Shown here: in pieces, positions 30,263 through 38,086 of the stretch | Layout: every line of letters starts with the position of its first letter | How positions within the stretch are numbered: the stretch's first letter is position 1 | Source of the DNA: Amycolatopsis orientalis DSM 40040 = KCTC 9412 | GTDB lineage: Bacteria; Actinomycetota; Actinomycetes; Mycobacteriales; Pseudonocardiaceae | Direction: 5' to 3' | Assembly (NCBI RefSeq): GCF_000478275.1 | Contig: NZ_ASJB01000043.1 | Location: 186,001-250,000, forward strand | Length of the DNA: 64,000 bases | Translations under genes and position numbers: made by a program | Notes under the pieces: generated by a model | What the model was told of the DNA's origin: nothing | Database searches by the model: none | Seen by the model: only the letters and a program-made list of their open reading frames with translations

Positions 30263-31267
30263 TCAGCCGGCGAGTTCGTCGCCCTTGTCAGGTTCGCGCG
30301 GCGTCGTCATCGCGCTGCGCAACGACTGGCGCGGCGCGATCAGGTCGACCATTTCGGTGATCTGACGCCAGGCGTCGGTGATCTCGGCGGTCGCGCGGTC
30401 ACGTTGCAGGACGATCGTGGACAGCATCAGCGCCGTCAGCCCGACGACCGCGTCGAACGCCTGGACCAGCAGCATCCTGGTCACCAGTTCGTAGCCGCCG
30501 TACGGCCCGAGGCCGCGTGCAGCGGCGAAGATCGTGAAGGCGCAGACGCAGAGGGAGCACAGCAGCGCCCCCGCCTGCCGGAAACGCAGCGCCGCCCAGA
30601 TCAGCACCGGGAACACGACGAACAGCTTGGGCGGGCTGGTCCCGGCGAGGATCGACACGCCGATCGTGCCGACGCCGAGCGCGGCCGCTTCCGCCCAGCG
30701 GGCAAGGGAAATCCGGCTCGGCCGCTGGAATCTCTGTGCGAGCAGCAACAGGGGAGTGATGGTGAGGACGCCCATCGCGTCGCCGGTCCACCAGACCAGC
30801 GCGGTCGGCCAGAAGTCGGCGGCCGCGAGCCCGCCCCCGGTGACCAGCGCGCCGGTGCCGATCAAGGCGCTGATCGCCGTACCCCCGATCGCGCCGACGA
30901 CGACCAGCAGCACGACGTCCGGGAGCCTGTCGAGCTGAGGCCGGAACCCGCGCCGTCGCATCAGGTGGTAGCCCAGGAGCGGACCGAGGGTGTTCCCCGC
31001 GGAGATCACCACGACCACGAGCAGCGAAGGCCCGAGGGTGATGTTCGTCAGGAGCGCGCCGAAGGTGATCCCCGGCCAGAACCGCGGCCCGAGCAGGATC
31101 GGCACCGCCAGCGCGACCCCGGCCGCCGGCCACAGCGGCGAGATCTGCTCCCGCACGATCGCCCACTGGATGCCGATCTGGCCGGTGGCGAAGTAGCAGG
31201 CCGTGACGCTGAGGACGATGAGGCACCAGTGTGTGACGGGCGAGAGCTGTCGAGCGGAGAGTCTCAT
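30263..31267 (-). CDS. MASE1-domain integral membrane protein without output domain
   Basis: 334 residues with eight or more hydrophobic segments between residues 10 and 290. The MASE1 signature is at the start: CYFATGQIGIQWAIVREQISPLWPAAGVALA, continuing with LLGPRFWPGITFGALLTN. MASE1 is a membrane sensor module normally fused to GGDEF, kinase or PAS domains. Here only about 40 polar C-terminal residues (TAEITDAWRQITEMVDLIAP) remain, so no enzymatic output is present. Ligand and partners are unknown. It is monocistronic and flanked by hairpins on both sides. Confidence 0.82.
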   Translation of the reverse strand: MRLSARQLSPVTHWCLIVLSVTACYFATGQIGIQWAIVREQISPLWPAAGVALAVPILLGPRFWPGITFGALLTNITLGPSLLVVVVISAGNTLGPLLGYHLMRRRGFRPQLDRLPDVVLLVVVGAIGGTAISALIGTGALVTGGGLAAADFWPTALVWWTGDAMGVLTITPLLLLAQRFQRPSRISLARWAEAAALGVGTIGVSILAGTSPPKLFVVFPVLIWAALRFRQAGALLCSLCVCAFTIFAAARGLGPYGGYELVTRMLLVQAFDAVVGLTALMLSTIVLQRDRATAEITDAWRQITEMVDLIAPRQSLRSAMTTPREPDKGDELAG

Positions 31268-31430
31268 CGCGACTCCGGCCTTGGCGGGCAGGGAAAACTA
31301 GAAGAGTACCCCTGCCGGGCCCGTCACGAGGGTCGCCGGATGGTGTTGTCGTGGTCGCGGAGTCTGTTGGTGATAAACGAAAAGCGTGCCGGTGCGGACG
31401 CCGTGTGCAGCTGCACGGGACCCCTCACGT

Positions 31431-31487
31431 GTGTCATGAGGGGTCCCCATAGGACCGAAATCGCCCTATGGGGACCCCTTATGACAC
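31431..31487. terminator. Hairpin after the FadE pair, with an alternative overlapping stem
   Basis: 23-bp arms (31431-31453 and 31465-31487) with one G-U-type mismatch. The left arm can instead pair with 31418-31428 (GGGACCCCTCA with TGAGGGGTCCC), so two mutually exclusive stems exist. It lies downstream of the gene at 31496. Confidence 0.65.
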
Positions 31488-31495
31488 TTCACGCG

Positions 31496-32704
31496 CTACT
31501 TGAGCTCCGCGCTCGTCTTGCCCAGGATCCGGCGCGCCACGATCAGCTGCTGGATCTGTTGCGTGCCTTCGAAGATGTCCAGGATCTTCGCGTCCCGGCT
31601 CCACTTCTCCAGCAGTGATTCCTCGGTGTAGCCCAGGGTTCCGGCGAGTTCGACGCATTTCAGCGTGATCTCGACGACCGAGCGGCCGGCCTTCGCCTTG
31701 GCCATCGAGGCCTGCAGCGAGTTCGGCTTGCGGTTGTCGGCCATCCACGCCGACTCCATGGTCAGCAGGTACGCCGCTTCGTAGTCGGCCTCCAGTTGCA
31801 GGAACGTGGCGGCCGCGGCGTGCTGGCTGTGGACGGGCTTGTCGTAGTCGATGGTCACCCCGGCGTCGGTGAGGATCTTCCGGGTCTCCTCCAAGGCCGC
31901 GCGGGCGACGCCGATCGCCATGGCGGCGACCAGCGGGCGGGTGTTGTCGAAGGTCTGCATGACCCCGGCGAAACCCTTGGCGGTGTCGATCTCCGGTGTG
32001 CCGAGGAGGTTCTCCTTGGGCACGCGGACGTTTTCGAACCGCAGCACGGCGGTGTCGGAGGCGCGGATGCCGAGTTTGTGCTCGACGCGCACCACCTCGA
32101 AGCCGGGCGTGCCCTTCTCGACGACGAACGACTTGATCGCCGCGCGGCCCTTCGACTTGTCGAGGGTGGCCCAGACGACGACGGCGTCGGCGCGTTCACC
32201 GGCGGTCACGAAGATCTTCTCGCCGTTGATCACGTACTCGTCGCCGTCGAGGCGCGCGGTCGCGGTGATCGCGGCCGAGTCCGAGCCGCAGTCCGGTTCG
32301 GTGATCGCCATCGCGGCCCACAGCCCGGAGAACTTCTTGAGCTGTTCGTCCGTGGCGACCGAGCCGATGGCGGCGTTGCCGAGGCCCTGGCGCGGCATCG
32401 ACAGCAGCAGACCGACGTCGCCCCAGCACATCTCGATCGTGCCGAGCACGATGTTGAGGTTGGAACCGTTGCGGTTGCCCGGTTTCTCGTTCTTCTCGGA
32501 CCGGCGGACGCCCGCCGCGCCCGCGCCGCCCTCACCGGAGGAGTTCAGCCCGTCCAGCAACGCGGCGAACATGTCGAGTTCGGCCGGGTAGGTGTGTTCC
32601 GCGCGGTCGTATTTGCGCGAGATCGGCCGGAACACCTCGGCCGCGGCCTGGTACGCCTGGTTGATCAGGGTGCCGGCCTTCTTCGGAACCTCAAGGTTGA
32701 TCAT
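31496..32704 (-). CDS. Acyl-CoA dehydrogenase (FadE23-like)
   Basis: 402 residues from the ATG at 32704, with GAAAGG upstream. ACAD motifs: MAITEPDCGSDSAAITATARLDG for FAD binding, EKIFVTAGERADAVVVWATL, and the C-terminal WSRDAKILDIFEGTQQIQQLIVARRILG with the catalytic Glu. The start codon lies 19 bases past the stop of another acyl-CoA dehydrogenase gene. This tandem of a longer and a shorter ACAD matches the mycobacterial fadE24-fadE23 pair. Such paired ACADs often form heteromers that act on bulky or branched acyl chains. A heteromer is inferred here, not shown. Confidence 0.88.
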   Translation of the reverse strand: MINLEVPKKAGTLINQAYQAAAEVFRPISRKYDRAEHTYPAELDMFAALLDGLNSSGEGGAGAAGVRRSEKNEKPGNRNGSNLNIVLGTIEMCWGDVGLLLSMPRQGLGNAAIGSVATDEQLKKFSGLWAAMAITEPDCGSDSAAITATARLDGDEYVINGEKIFVTAGERADAVVVWATLDKSKGRAAIKSFVVEKGTPGFEVVRVEHKLGIRASDTAVLRFENVRVPKENLLGTPEIDTAKGFAGVMQTFDNTRPLVAAMAIGVARAALEETRKILTDAGVTIDYDKPVHSQHAAAATFLQLEADYEAAYLLTMESAWMADNRKPNSLQASMAKAKAGRSVVEITLKCVELAGTLGYTEESLLEKWSRDAKILDIFEGTQQIQQLIVARRILGKTSAELK

Positions 32705-32722
32705 GATTGCCTTTCGCAAGTC

Positions 32723-34018
32723 CTAGAGAAGGACGGCGCCTTCCATCACGCCGATGGCACGGAGGTCGCGGTACCAGCGTTCGACCGGATGTTCCTTGAC
32801 GAACCCGTGCCCGCCGAGCAGCTGCACCCCGGCGCTGCCGATCTGCATTCCCTTGTCGGTGGCCAGTTTCCGGGCCAGCGCGACCTCGCGGGCGTACGGC
32901 TTGCCCTGTTCGGCGCGGGCGGCGGCGCGCAGCGCGACCAGCCGCAGTCCCTCCAGTTCGATGGCGATGTCGGCCACCGAGAACGCGACGGCCTGGCGGT
33001 GGCTCACCGGTTCGCCGAACGCCTTGCGCTCGTTGACATAGGGCACCACGTAGTCGAGGACGGCCTTGGCGGTCCCGGCGGCCAGAGCGGCCCAGCCGAG
33101 CCGCGACAGCCGGACGACCTCGGTGAAGACCTCGGCCTTGCCGCCGCCGAGCAGCGCTCCGGCGGGCAGGGCGACCTTCTCCAGATGCAGTTTCCCGGTC
33201 GCCGCGCCGCGCAGGCCCATCGCCGGTTCGGACTCGATGGTGACACCGGAGTTCGACGACTCGACGAGGAACAGCGCCGGGCCGCGCCCTTCGAGGTCGG
33301 CTGACACGATGAACAGTTCGGCGTCCGCGGCCCTCGGGACGAGCGACTTCACGCCGTCGAGCTGGTAGCCCTTCGGAGTGCGCCGGGCCTTGGTGGCGGG
33401 CTTGAACGGGTCGAACAGCGCCGTGCGTTCCTGCAGCGCCAGCGCCGCGGCCGGGACGTTCTCGCCGACGAACGCGGGCAGGTAGTCCGCCTGCTGCTGC
33501 TCGTCGCCGTAGGACACCAGCGCGGTGCTGACCGCGGACGGCGCGAGCACGGCGACCGCGAGGCCGAGGTCGCCGTGCGCGAGGGCCTCGGCGACCAGCG
33601 CGTTCGTGACGACCGACCGCTCGGTGCCGACGCCGCCCAGCTCCTCGGGGATGCCGACGAGCGTGATCCCGAGTTCGGCGGCGCGGCTCAGCAGGCCTTC
33701 GGGCGCCTGGAGTTTCGCGTCGGCGTCGGCCGCGGCGGGCCGCAGCTGCTCGGCCGCGAACTCCGTCACGGTCTCGACGATGAGCTGCTGATCCTCACTC
33801 GGGGTGAGATCGAACAGCCCCGTGTCCTCCGCCGGCGCGAGCCGCGCGGGCTTGCCGAGCCGCTGGGCGGACTTGAACGTCCTTCCCGCCGCCCCGGCGA
33901 CCCGGAAGCCGTTCCGCGTCCCGGCGCTGACCAGGTTCTGCACGGGCTTCCGCAGTCCTGCCCGTTCAATGACCTTGCTCCCGGCCAGCCGGGTGAGCGC
34001 GGACAGGCCAAGGCCCAT
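32723..34018 (-). CDS. Acyl-CoA dehydrogenase homologue (FadE24-like), shortened C-terminus
   Basis: 431 residues from the ATG at 34018 (MGLGLSALTRLAGS). The N-terminal 75 residues are an extension before the ACAD fold, which begins at FDLTPSEDQQLIVETVTEFA. The mid-domain lacks the usual T-E-P-x-x-G-S-D motif and reads ALALQERTALFDPFKPAT instead. The protein ends WYRDLRAIGVMEGAVLL, stopping where others continue EGTxEIQR for 20 more residues. FAD and substrate sites therefore look altered, and it is probably the non-catalytic or structural partner of the downstream ACAD. Confidence 0.85.
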   Translation of the reverse strand: MGLGLSALTRLAGSKVIERAGLRKPVQNLVSAGTRNGFRVAGAAGRTFKSAQRLGKPARLAPAEDTGLFDLTPSEDQQLIVETVTEFAAEQLRPAAADADAKLQAPEGLLSRAAELGITLVGIPEELGGVGTERSVVTNALVAEALAHGDLGLAVAVLAPSAVSTALVSYGDEQQQADYLPAFVGENVPAAALALQERTALFDPFKPATKARRTPKGYQLDGVKSLVPRAADAELFIVSADLEGRGPALFLVESSNSGVTIESEPAMGLRGAATGKLHLEKVALPAGALLGGGKAEVFTEVVRLSRLGWAALAAGTAKAVLDYVVPYVNERKAFGEPVSHRQAVAFSVADIAIELEGLRLVALRAAARAEQGKPYAREVALARKLATDKGMQIGSAGVQLLGGHGFVKEHPVERWYRDLRAIGVMEGAVLL

Positions 34019-34067
34019 CGCGTCTCGTTTCCTAGGCGCACCCACGGTGAGTCTCCCTGCCTCGCTT

Positions 34068-34085
34068 ACCTACTCACGAGTAGGT
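34068..34085. promoter_or_regulatory. Operator-like palindrome upstream of the FadE pair
   Basis: ACCTACTC-AC-GAGTAGGT: perfect 8-bp arms, 2-bp spacer, about 50 bp upstream of the start codon at 34018. The form is typical of TetR-family operators. No copy was noticed elsewhere in the window. Confidence 0.6.
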
Positions 34086-34230
34086 TAACTCTCCTCGGGC
34101 GGAAGCGCCACCACGGGGGAGGCGAACGTCACGCTGGTGAGTGATTTCGATGGTGGTGGGGGCCCGGATTACTCACGGCGCGCCGGCTTTCGCGACGTCA
34201 TCGGATCTGCGCGGCGGCGGGGCCTGGGTC

Positions 34231-34280
34231 GCCTCGTGAGTGGTAATGACGGTTAGAACCGTCATTACCACTCACGAGGC
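34231..34280. repeat. GTGAGTGGTAATGACGG palindrome, copy 3 (contains the LtrA stop)
   Basis: 24-bp perfect arms and an AG centre (34255-34256), 50 bp in all. The TAA stop of the LtrA gene (34267-34265) and its last codons (Arg-Glu-Trp) lie in the right arm. Confidence 0.8.
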
Positions 34281-35470
34281 GCAGGCAGCTTCTTCAGCCG
34301 TGTCCGCTCGAAGGTCACCAGCCCCACCGTCGCCAGGGCCACGACGCCGATCAGGGCGATCGCGGGTACCAGTTCCAGCAACGGCGTCGCGGCCAGCAGG
34401 ACCACCGCGAGCACCAGCCGCTGGATGTTCCACGCGCCCAGGTTGCGGCGCCGCAGCCCGCTCAACGCGATCAGGTACAGCGCGAGCCCGCCGGTGAGCG
34501 CCCAGATCGGCGTGCCGTGCAGGCCGTCGGAGAGGCTGTGGTTCACCGTGTCGGACACGTACAGCAGCGTCTTCTTCAGCCCCAGCGCCACGAGCACGAT
34601 CCCGGCGATGAGCGGGAGGTGCAGGAACGTGTAGGTGTCCGTCCCGATCTGGACCCGCTCCACGCCTTCCGCGCGTTTGAGGTTGCGCTCGGAAATGTGC
34701 GCGACGACGGCGAAGTACATCCACCACATCGCCGAAGCCAGGGTGAGCCCGAAGACGGCGGCGAGCGTGATCGGCCAGGACATCGGATACGAGCTGATCC
34801 CGATGCCGATCGCCACGATCGACTCGCCGAGCGCGATGATCACGATCAGCCCGAACCGCTCGGCGAAATGGCCGGGCTGGTGCAGCCGCCAGTCCGAAGA
34901 GCGCGTCCGGAAGACGTTGACGTAGTCCGCGAGCAGGGCGGCGGCCCAGATGCCGAGCTGCACCCAGCCGGAGAAGAAGGCCGCGACGGTCAGGAGCGCG
35001 ACGCTCGGGAGCAGGCCGACGAACATCTTCAGCACGGTCTTGCGCAGCTCCGGATCGTTCCGCCCGGCCCCGAGGTAGGCGATCAGGTGCAGCAGCCGCA
35101 CGACGAAGTAGCAGCCGACGAACATCAGCGGCGCGTACAGGCCGCCGGGCAGGTCGGTGAACGCCTCCGGGATGGTCAGCGAGACCAGGAACATCGTCCC
35201 CATCGCGGCGAACATCGCCAGCTGGGTGAGGCCGCGGTCGACGTGCAGGGTGTTGGCCAGCCAGGCGTAGGCGCACCAGCACCACCACAGCACGGCGATC
35301 ATGGCCACCCCCTGCCCGATGCCGAGCGGGCTGAGGTGATCGGCCATCAGCTGCGTGGTCTGGGTGATGGCGTAGACGAAGACCAGGTCGAAAAAGAGTT
35401 CCAGCGTGGTGACCTTGTGGTCTTCTTCCCGGGTCACCAGATGCAGGCCGCGTTTCGTGGGCACGCGCAC
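34265..35470 (-). CDS. Low-temperature-requirement A (LtrA) family membrane protein
   Basis: 401 residues from the GTG at 35470, which has GAAGGG upstream; a longer frame to 35497 is less likely. The N-terminal signature is LVTREEDHKVTTLELFFDLVFVYAITQTT, which defines LtrA. About ten or eleven membrane helices follow, including the WWCWCAYAWLANTLH and AERFGLIVIIALGESIVAIG motifs. The family is named from Listeria growth at low temperature; its molecular role is unknown, perhaps transport. The final three residues (REW) and the stop are provided by the palindrome 34231-34280. Confidence 0.9.
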   Translation of the reverse strand: MRVPTKRGLHLVTREEDHKVTTLELFFDLVFVYAITQTTQLMADHLSPLGIGQGVAMIAVLWWCWCAYAWLANTLHVDRGLTQLAMFAAMGTMFLVSLTIPEAFTDLPGGLYAPLMFVGCYFVVRLLHLIAYLGAGRNDPELRKTVLKMFVGLLPSVALLTVAAFFSGWVQLGIWAAALLADYVNVFRTRSSDWRLHQPGHFAERFGLIVIIALGESIVAIGIGISSYPMSWPITLAAVFGLTLASAMWWMYFAVVAHISERNLKRAEGVERVQIGTDTYTFLHLPLIAGIVLVALGLKKTLLYVSDTVNHSLSDGLHGTPIWALTGGLALYLIALSGLRRRNLGAWNIQRLVLAVVLLAATPLLELVPAIALIGVVALATVGLVTFERTRLKKLPAPREW

Positions 35471-35522
35471 ATCGTGCCCTTCGCGCCTTTGCGGCACACG
35501 CGAGTTTGCCGAGAGCTGACTT

Positions 35523-36707
35523 TCAGACGCCCAGCACCGCGTGCATCAGCGTCGTCAGCTCGGCCTCGATGTTCGGGCGGCCGTTGACCCGCCGGGTGCG
35601 CGCGAGGTCGTTCGCGATGGTCAGCGCCGCGTGCACGGTGATCTTCACTTCGCGCAGGCTCAGCTCCGGGCGGACTTCCGACGTCAGCGCGATCCAGCGC
35701 GCGACGTAGTCCCGCTGGACCCTGATCAGATCCGCCTTGTCCCGTTCCGGCAGCTCCATCGGACTGCCGGAGAAGGACACCAGCAGTTCGGGCGTGTGCA
35801 GCAGGGTGTGCACATAGGACGCCGCCAGCCTGCGGAGCGCGTCGCGTTCGTCGTCGGTCCGCAAGGCGCGTTCCGCGGCGAGCGCGAGCCTGTCGGCCGC
35901 CCGGTGCCCGATCGCCACCATCAGCGCGGCCTTGCTGGGGAAGTGCCGGTACACGCTCGGACCGGCGATCCCGGCCGCCGCGCCGATCTCCTCCATGCTC
36001 ACCGCGCGGAAGCCGCGCTGGCCGAACAACTCGGTCGCGGCCGCGAGGAGCTGCTCGCGGCGGGACGGCTCACCGAGCGCGATCGACGGCGTGTCTTCCG
36101 GCGGTTCGGCGGGTTCGGGCAGTGTGACATGCAGCACCGCCTCCGCCAGCTGCACGAGGATCTGCGCGAAGCGTTTCTTCGCCACGGACGTGTGATGGAC
36201 CGACACGCTGCCGAAGACGCTCAGGCCCGCCCAGCACAGCAGCTCGGCGTCGTCGGGGGTCAGTTCGGGGCGCAGCGCGAGGAGTGCCTTGGACCACGCC
36301 GCTAGTACCGCGCCCGAGCGGCGGCGGATCTCCCGGCGGCCCTCCCGGGGCAGGTGCCTGCCCTCCCAGCGCCACAGCGCGGCGACCTCACGCCGCTCCA
36401 CGGCCTGGGCGGCGAGGGTGTCCAACAGGGCCTTGACCTGGGCGGGAACGGGGCGATCGAGGTCGGCGAGGGTCTCGGTGGTCGCCGCCTCCATCTCGTC
36501 GATGCCCGAGAGCACGACATAGGACAGCACCGCTTGTTTGTCCGCGAAATGCCGGTACAGGGCGGGCCCGGTGATCCCCGCCGCGGCGGCGATGTCGTTG
36601 ATCCCGACGCCGTGGAACCCGCGGGCGCGGAACAGCTCCGCGGCGAGGCCGGCCAGCTGGGCCTTGCGGTCGCGCGGTCGGGCCTGGCGCTCGGTCGGGT
36701 GATCCAT
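35523..36707 (-). CDS. Tandem double-TetR repressor (Mce3R-like)
   Basis: 394 residues from the ATG at 36707. It contains two full TetR units in one chain. The first HTH is at residues 15-62 (LFRARGFHGVGINDIAAAAG, then ITGPALYRHFADK). The second is near residues 215-262 (TELFGQRGFRAVSMEEIGAA, then IAGPSVYRHFPSK). Each is followed by a helical ligand domain. Mycobacterial Mce3R (about 400 residues) has the same layout and controls lipid-uptake and degradation genes. The gene is divergent from fadA-fadB with a dyad between them, so it probably represses both. Its ligand is likely an acyl-CoA or sterol-type lipid. Confidence 0.9.
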   Translation of the reverse strand: MDHPTERQARPRDRKAQLAGLAAELFRARGFHGVGINDIAAAAGITGPALYRHFADKQAVLSYVVLSGIDEMEAATTETLADLDRPVPAQVKALLDTLAAQAVERREVAALWRWEGRHLPREGRREIRRRSGAVLAAWSKALLALRPELTPDDAELLCWAGLSVFGSVSVHHTSVAKKRFAQILVQLAEAVLHVTLPEPAEPPEDTPSIALGEPSRREQLLAAATELFGQRGFRAVSMEEIGAAAGIAGPSVYRHFPSKAALMVAIGHRAADRLALAAERALRTDDERDALRRLAASYVHTLLHTPELLVSFSGSPMELPERDKADLIRVQRDYVARWIALTSEVRPELSLREVKITVHAALTIANDLARTRRVNGRPNIEAELTTLMHAVLGV

Positions 36708-36728
36708 AGGTGAACACACGATAGCGCC

Positions 36729-36780
36729 GGTTGCGTGGATCGCAACCCATTGACACCATGGGGTTATCGCGGTTTATGTT
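36729..36780 (+). promoter_or_regulatory. fadA-fadB promoter with adjacent dyad operator
   Basis: GGTTGCG-TGGAT-CGCAACC (36729-36747) directly precedes a TTGACA -35 at 36750-36755. TATGTT at 36775-36780 could be the -10, with a 19-bp spacer. The dyad lies 22 bp upstream of the double-TetR start codon, so it could serve both directions. Confidence 0.6.
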
Positions 36781-36864
36781 AATCCCCATTAGCATGGCTA
36801 CCGGCCGGTACGACCCGGCTGTGTCCATCCCTGATACAGCGCCGTACTGCGGAGGAGTTTTTCT

Positions 36865-38076
36865 GTGAGTAGCGAGGCCTACATCTACGAGGCGATCCGT
36901 ACGCCTCGCGGCAAGAACAAGGGCGGTGCCCTCCACGGCACCAAGCCGGTCGATCTCGTGGTCGGCCTCATCGAGGAACTGAAGGTCCGGCACCCGAACC
37001 TCGACCCCGCCGTGATCGACGACATCGTTCTCGGCGTCGTATCCCCGGTCGGCGAGCAGGGCGCCGTGATCGCGCGCACCGCCGCGCTGAACGCGGGCCT
37101 GCCGCAGTCGGTCGCCGGCGTCCAGCTGAACCGCTTCTGCGCCTCCGGCCTCGAAGCCACCAACACGGCCGCGCAGAAGGTCCGCTCCGGCTGGGACCAG
37201 CTGATCATCGCGGGCGGTGTCGAGTCGATGTCGCGCGTGCCGATGGGTTCCGACGGCGGCGCGCTGTTCATGGACCCGGCCACCGCCTACGACAACTACA
37301 TCGTCCCGCAAGGCACCGGCGCCGACCTGATCGCGACCATCGAGGGCTTCTCCCGCGAGGACGTCGACGCGTGGGCCGTGCGTTCGCAGGAGAAGGCCGA
37401 AGCGGCCTGGTCCGGCGGCTACTTCGCGAAGTCCGTCGTCCCGGTGAAGGACATCAACGGCGTCACGATCCTCGACCACGACGAGCACCGTCGCCCGGGT
37501 AGCACCATCGAGGGCCTCGGCAAGCTCAAGCCCGCCTTCGCCGGCATCGGCGAGCTGGGCGGCTTCGACGCCGTCGCGCTGCAGAAGTACCACTCGGTCG
37601 AGAAGATCAACCACGTCCACACCGGCGGCAACTCCTCCGGCATCGTCGACGGCGCCGCGGTGGTCCTGGTCGGCAACGAGCAGATCGGCAAGGACTTCGG
37701 CCTGACCCCGCGCGCCCGCATCGTGGCGACCGCGACCGTCGGCTCCGAGCCCACGATCATGCTCACCGGCCCGACCCCGGCCACCGAGAAGGTCCTCAAG
37801 CTCGCCGGTCTCACCCCGGACGACATCGACCTGTGGGAGCTGAACGAGGCCTTCGCCTCGGTCGTCCTCAAGTGGATCAAGGACCTGCACCTCGACGAGG
37901 AGAAGGTCAACGTCAACGGCGGCGCCATCGCGATGGGTCACCCGCTGGGCGCCACCGGCGCGATGCTGGTCGGCACCGTCGTCGACGAGCTGGAGCGCCG
38001 TCAGGCGCGCCGCGCCCTGGTCACCCTGTGCATCGGCGGCGGCATGGGCGTCGCGACCATCATCGAGCGGGTCTGA
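36865..38076 (+). CDS. fadA: Acetyl-CoA acyltransferase (thiolase)
   Basis: 403 residues from a GTG at 36865 with GGAGGAG seven bases upstream. Thiolase catalytic residues are present: Cys in [14 protein letters not shown] (near residue 91), His in [16 protein letters not shown], and Cys in [14 protein letters not shown]. It cleaves 3-ketoacyl-CoA with CoA to acetyl-CoA in beta-oxidation. The next gene starts ten bases later and encodes the multifunctional FadB, so the two form a complete beta-oxidation complex. Codon use is extremely biased to C-ending codons, suggesting high expression. Regulation is probably by the divergent double-TetR protein. Confidence 0.95.
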   Translation: MSSEAYIYEAIRTPRGKNKGGALHGTKPVDLVVGLIEELKVRHPNLDPAVIDDIVLGVVSPVGEQGAVIARTAALNAGLPQSVAGVQLNRFCASGLEATNTAAQKVRSGWDQLIIAGGVESMSRVPMGSDGGALFMDPATAYDNYIVPQGTGADLIATIEGFSREDVDAWAVRSQEKAEAAWSGGYFAKSVVPVKDINGVTILDHDEHRRPGSTIEGLGKLKPAFAGIGELGGFDAVALQKYHSVEKINHVHTGGNSSGIVDGAAVVLVGNEQIGKDFGLTPRARIVATATVGSEPTIMLTGPTPATEKVLKLAGLTPDDIDLWELNEAFASVVLKWIKDLHLDEEKVNVNGGAIAMGHPLGATGAMLVGTVVDELERRQARRALVTLCIGGGMGVATIIERV

Positions 38077-38086
38077 GGAAGAGACA

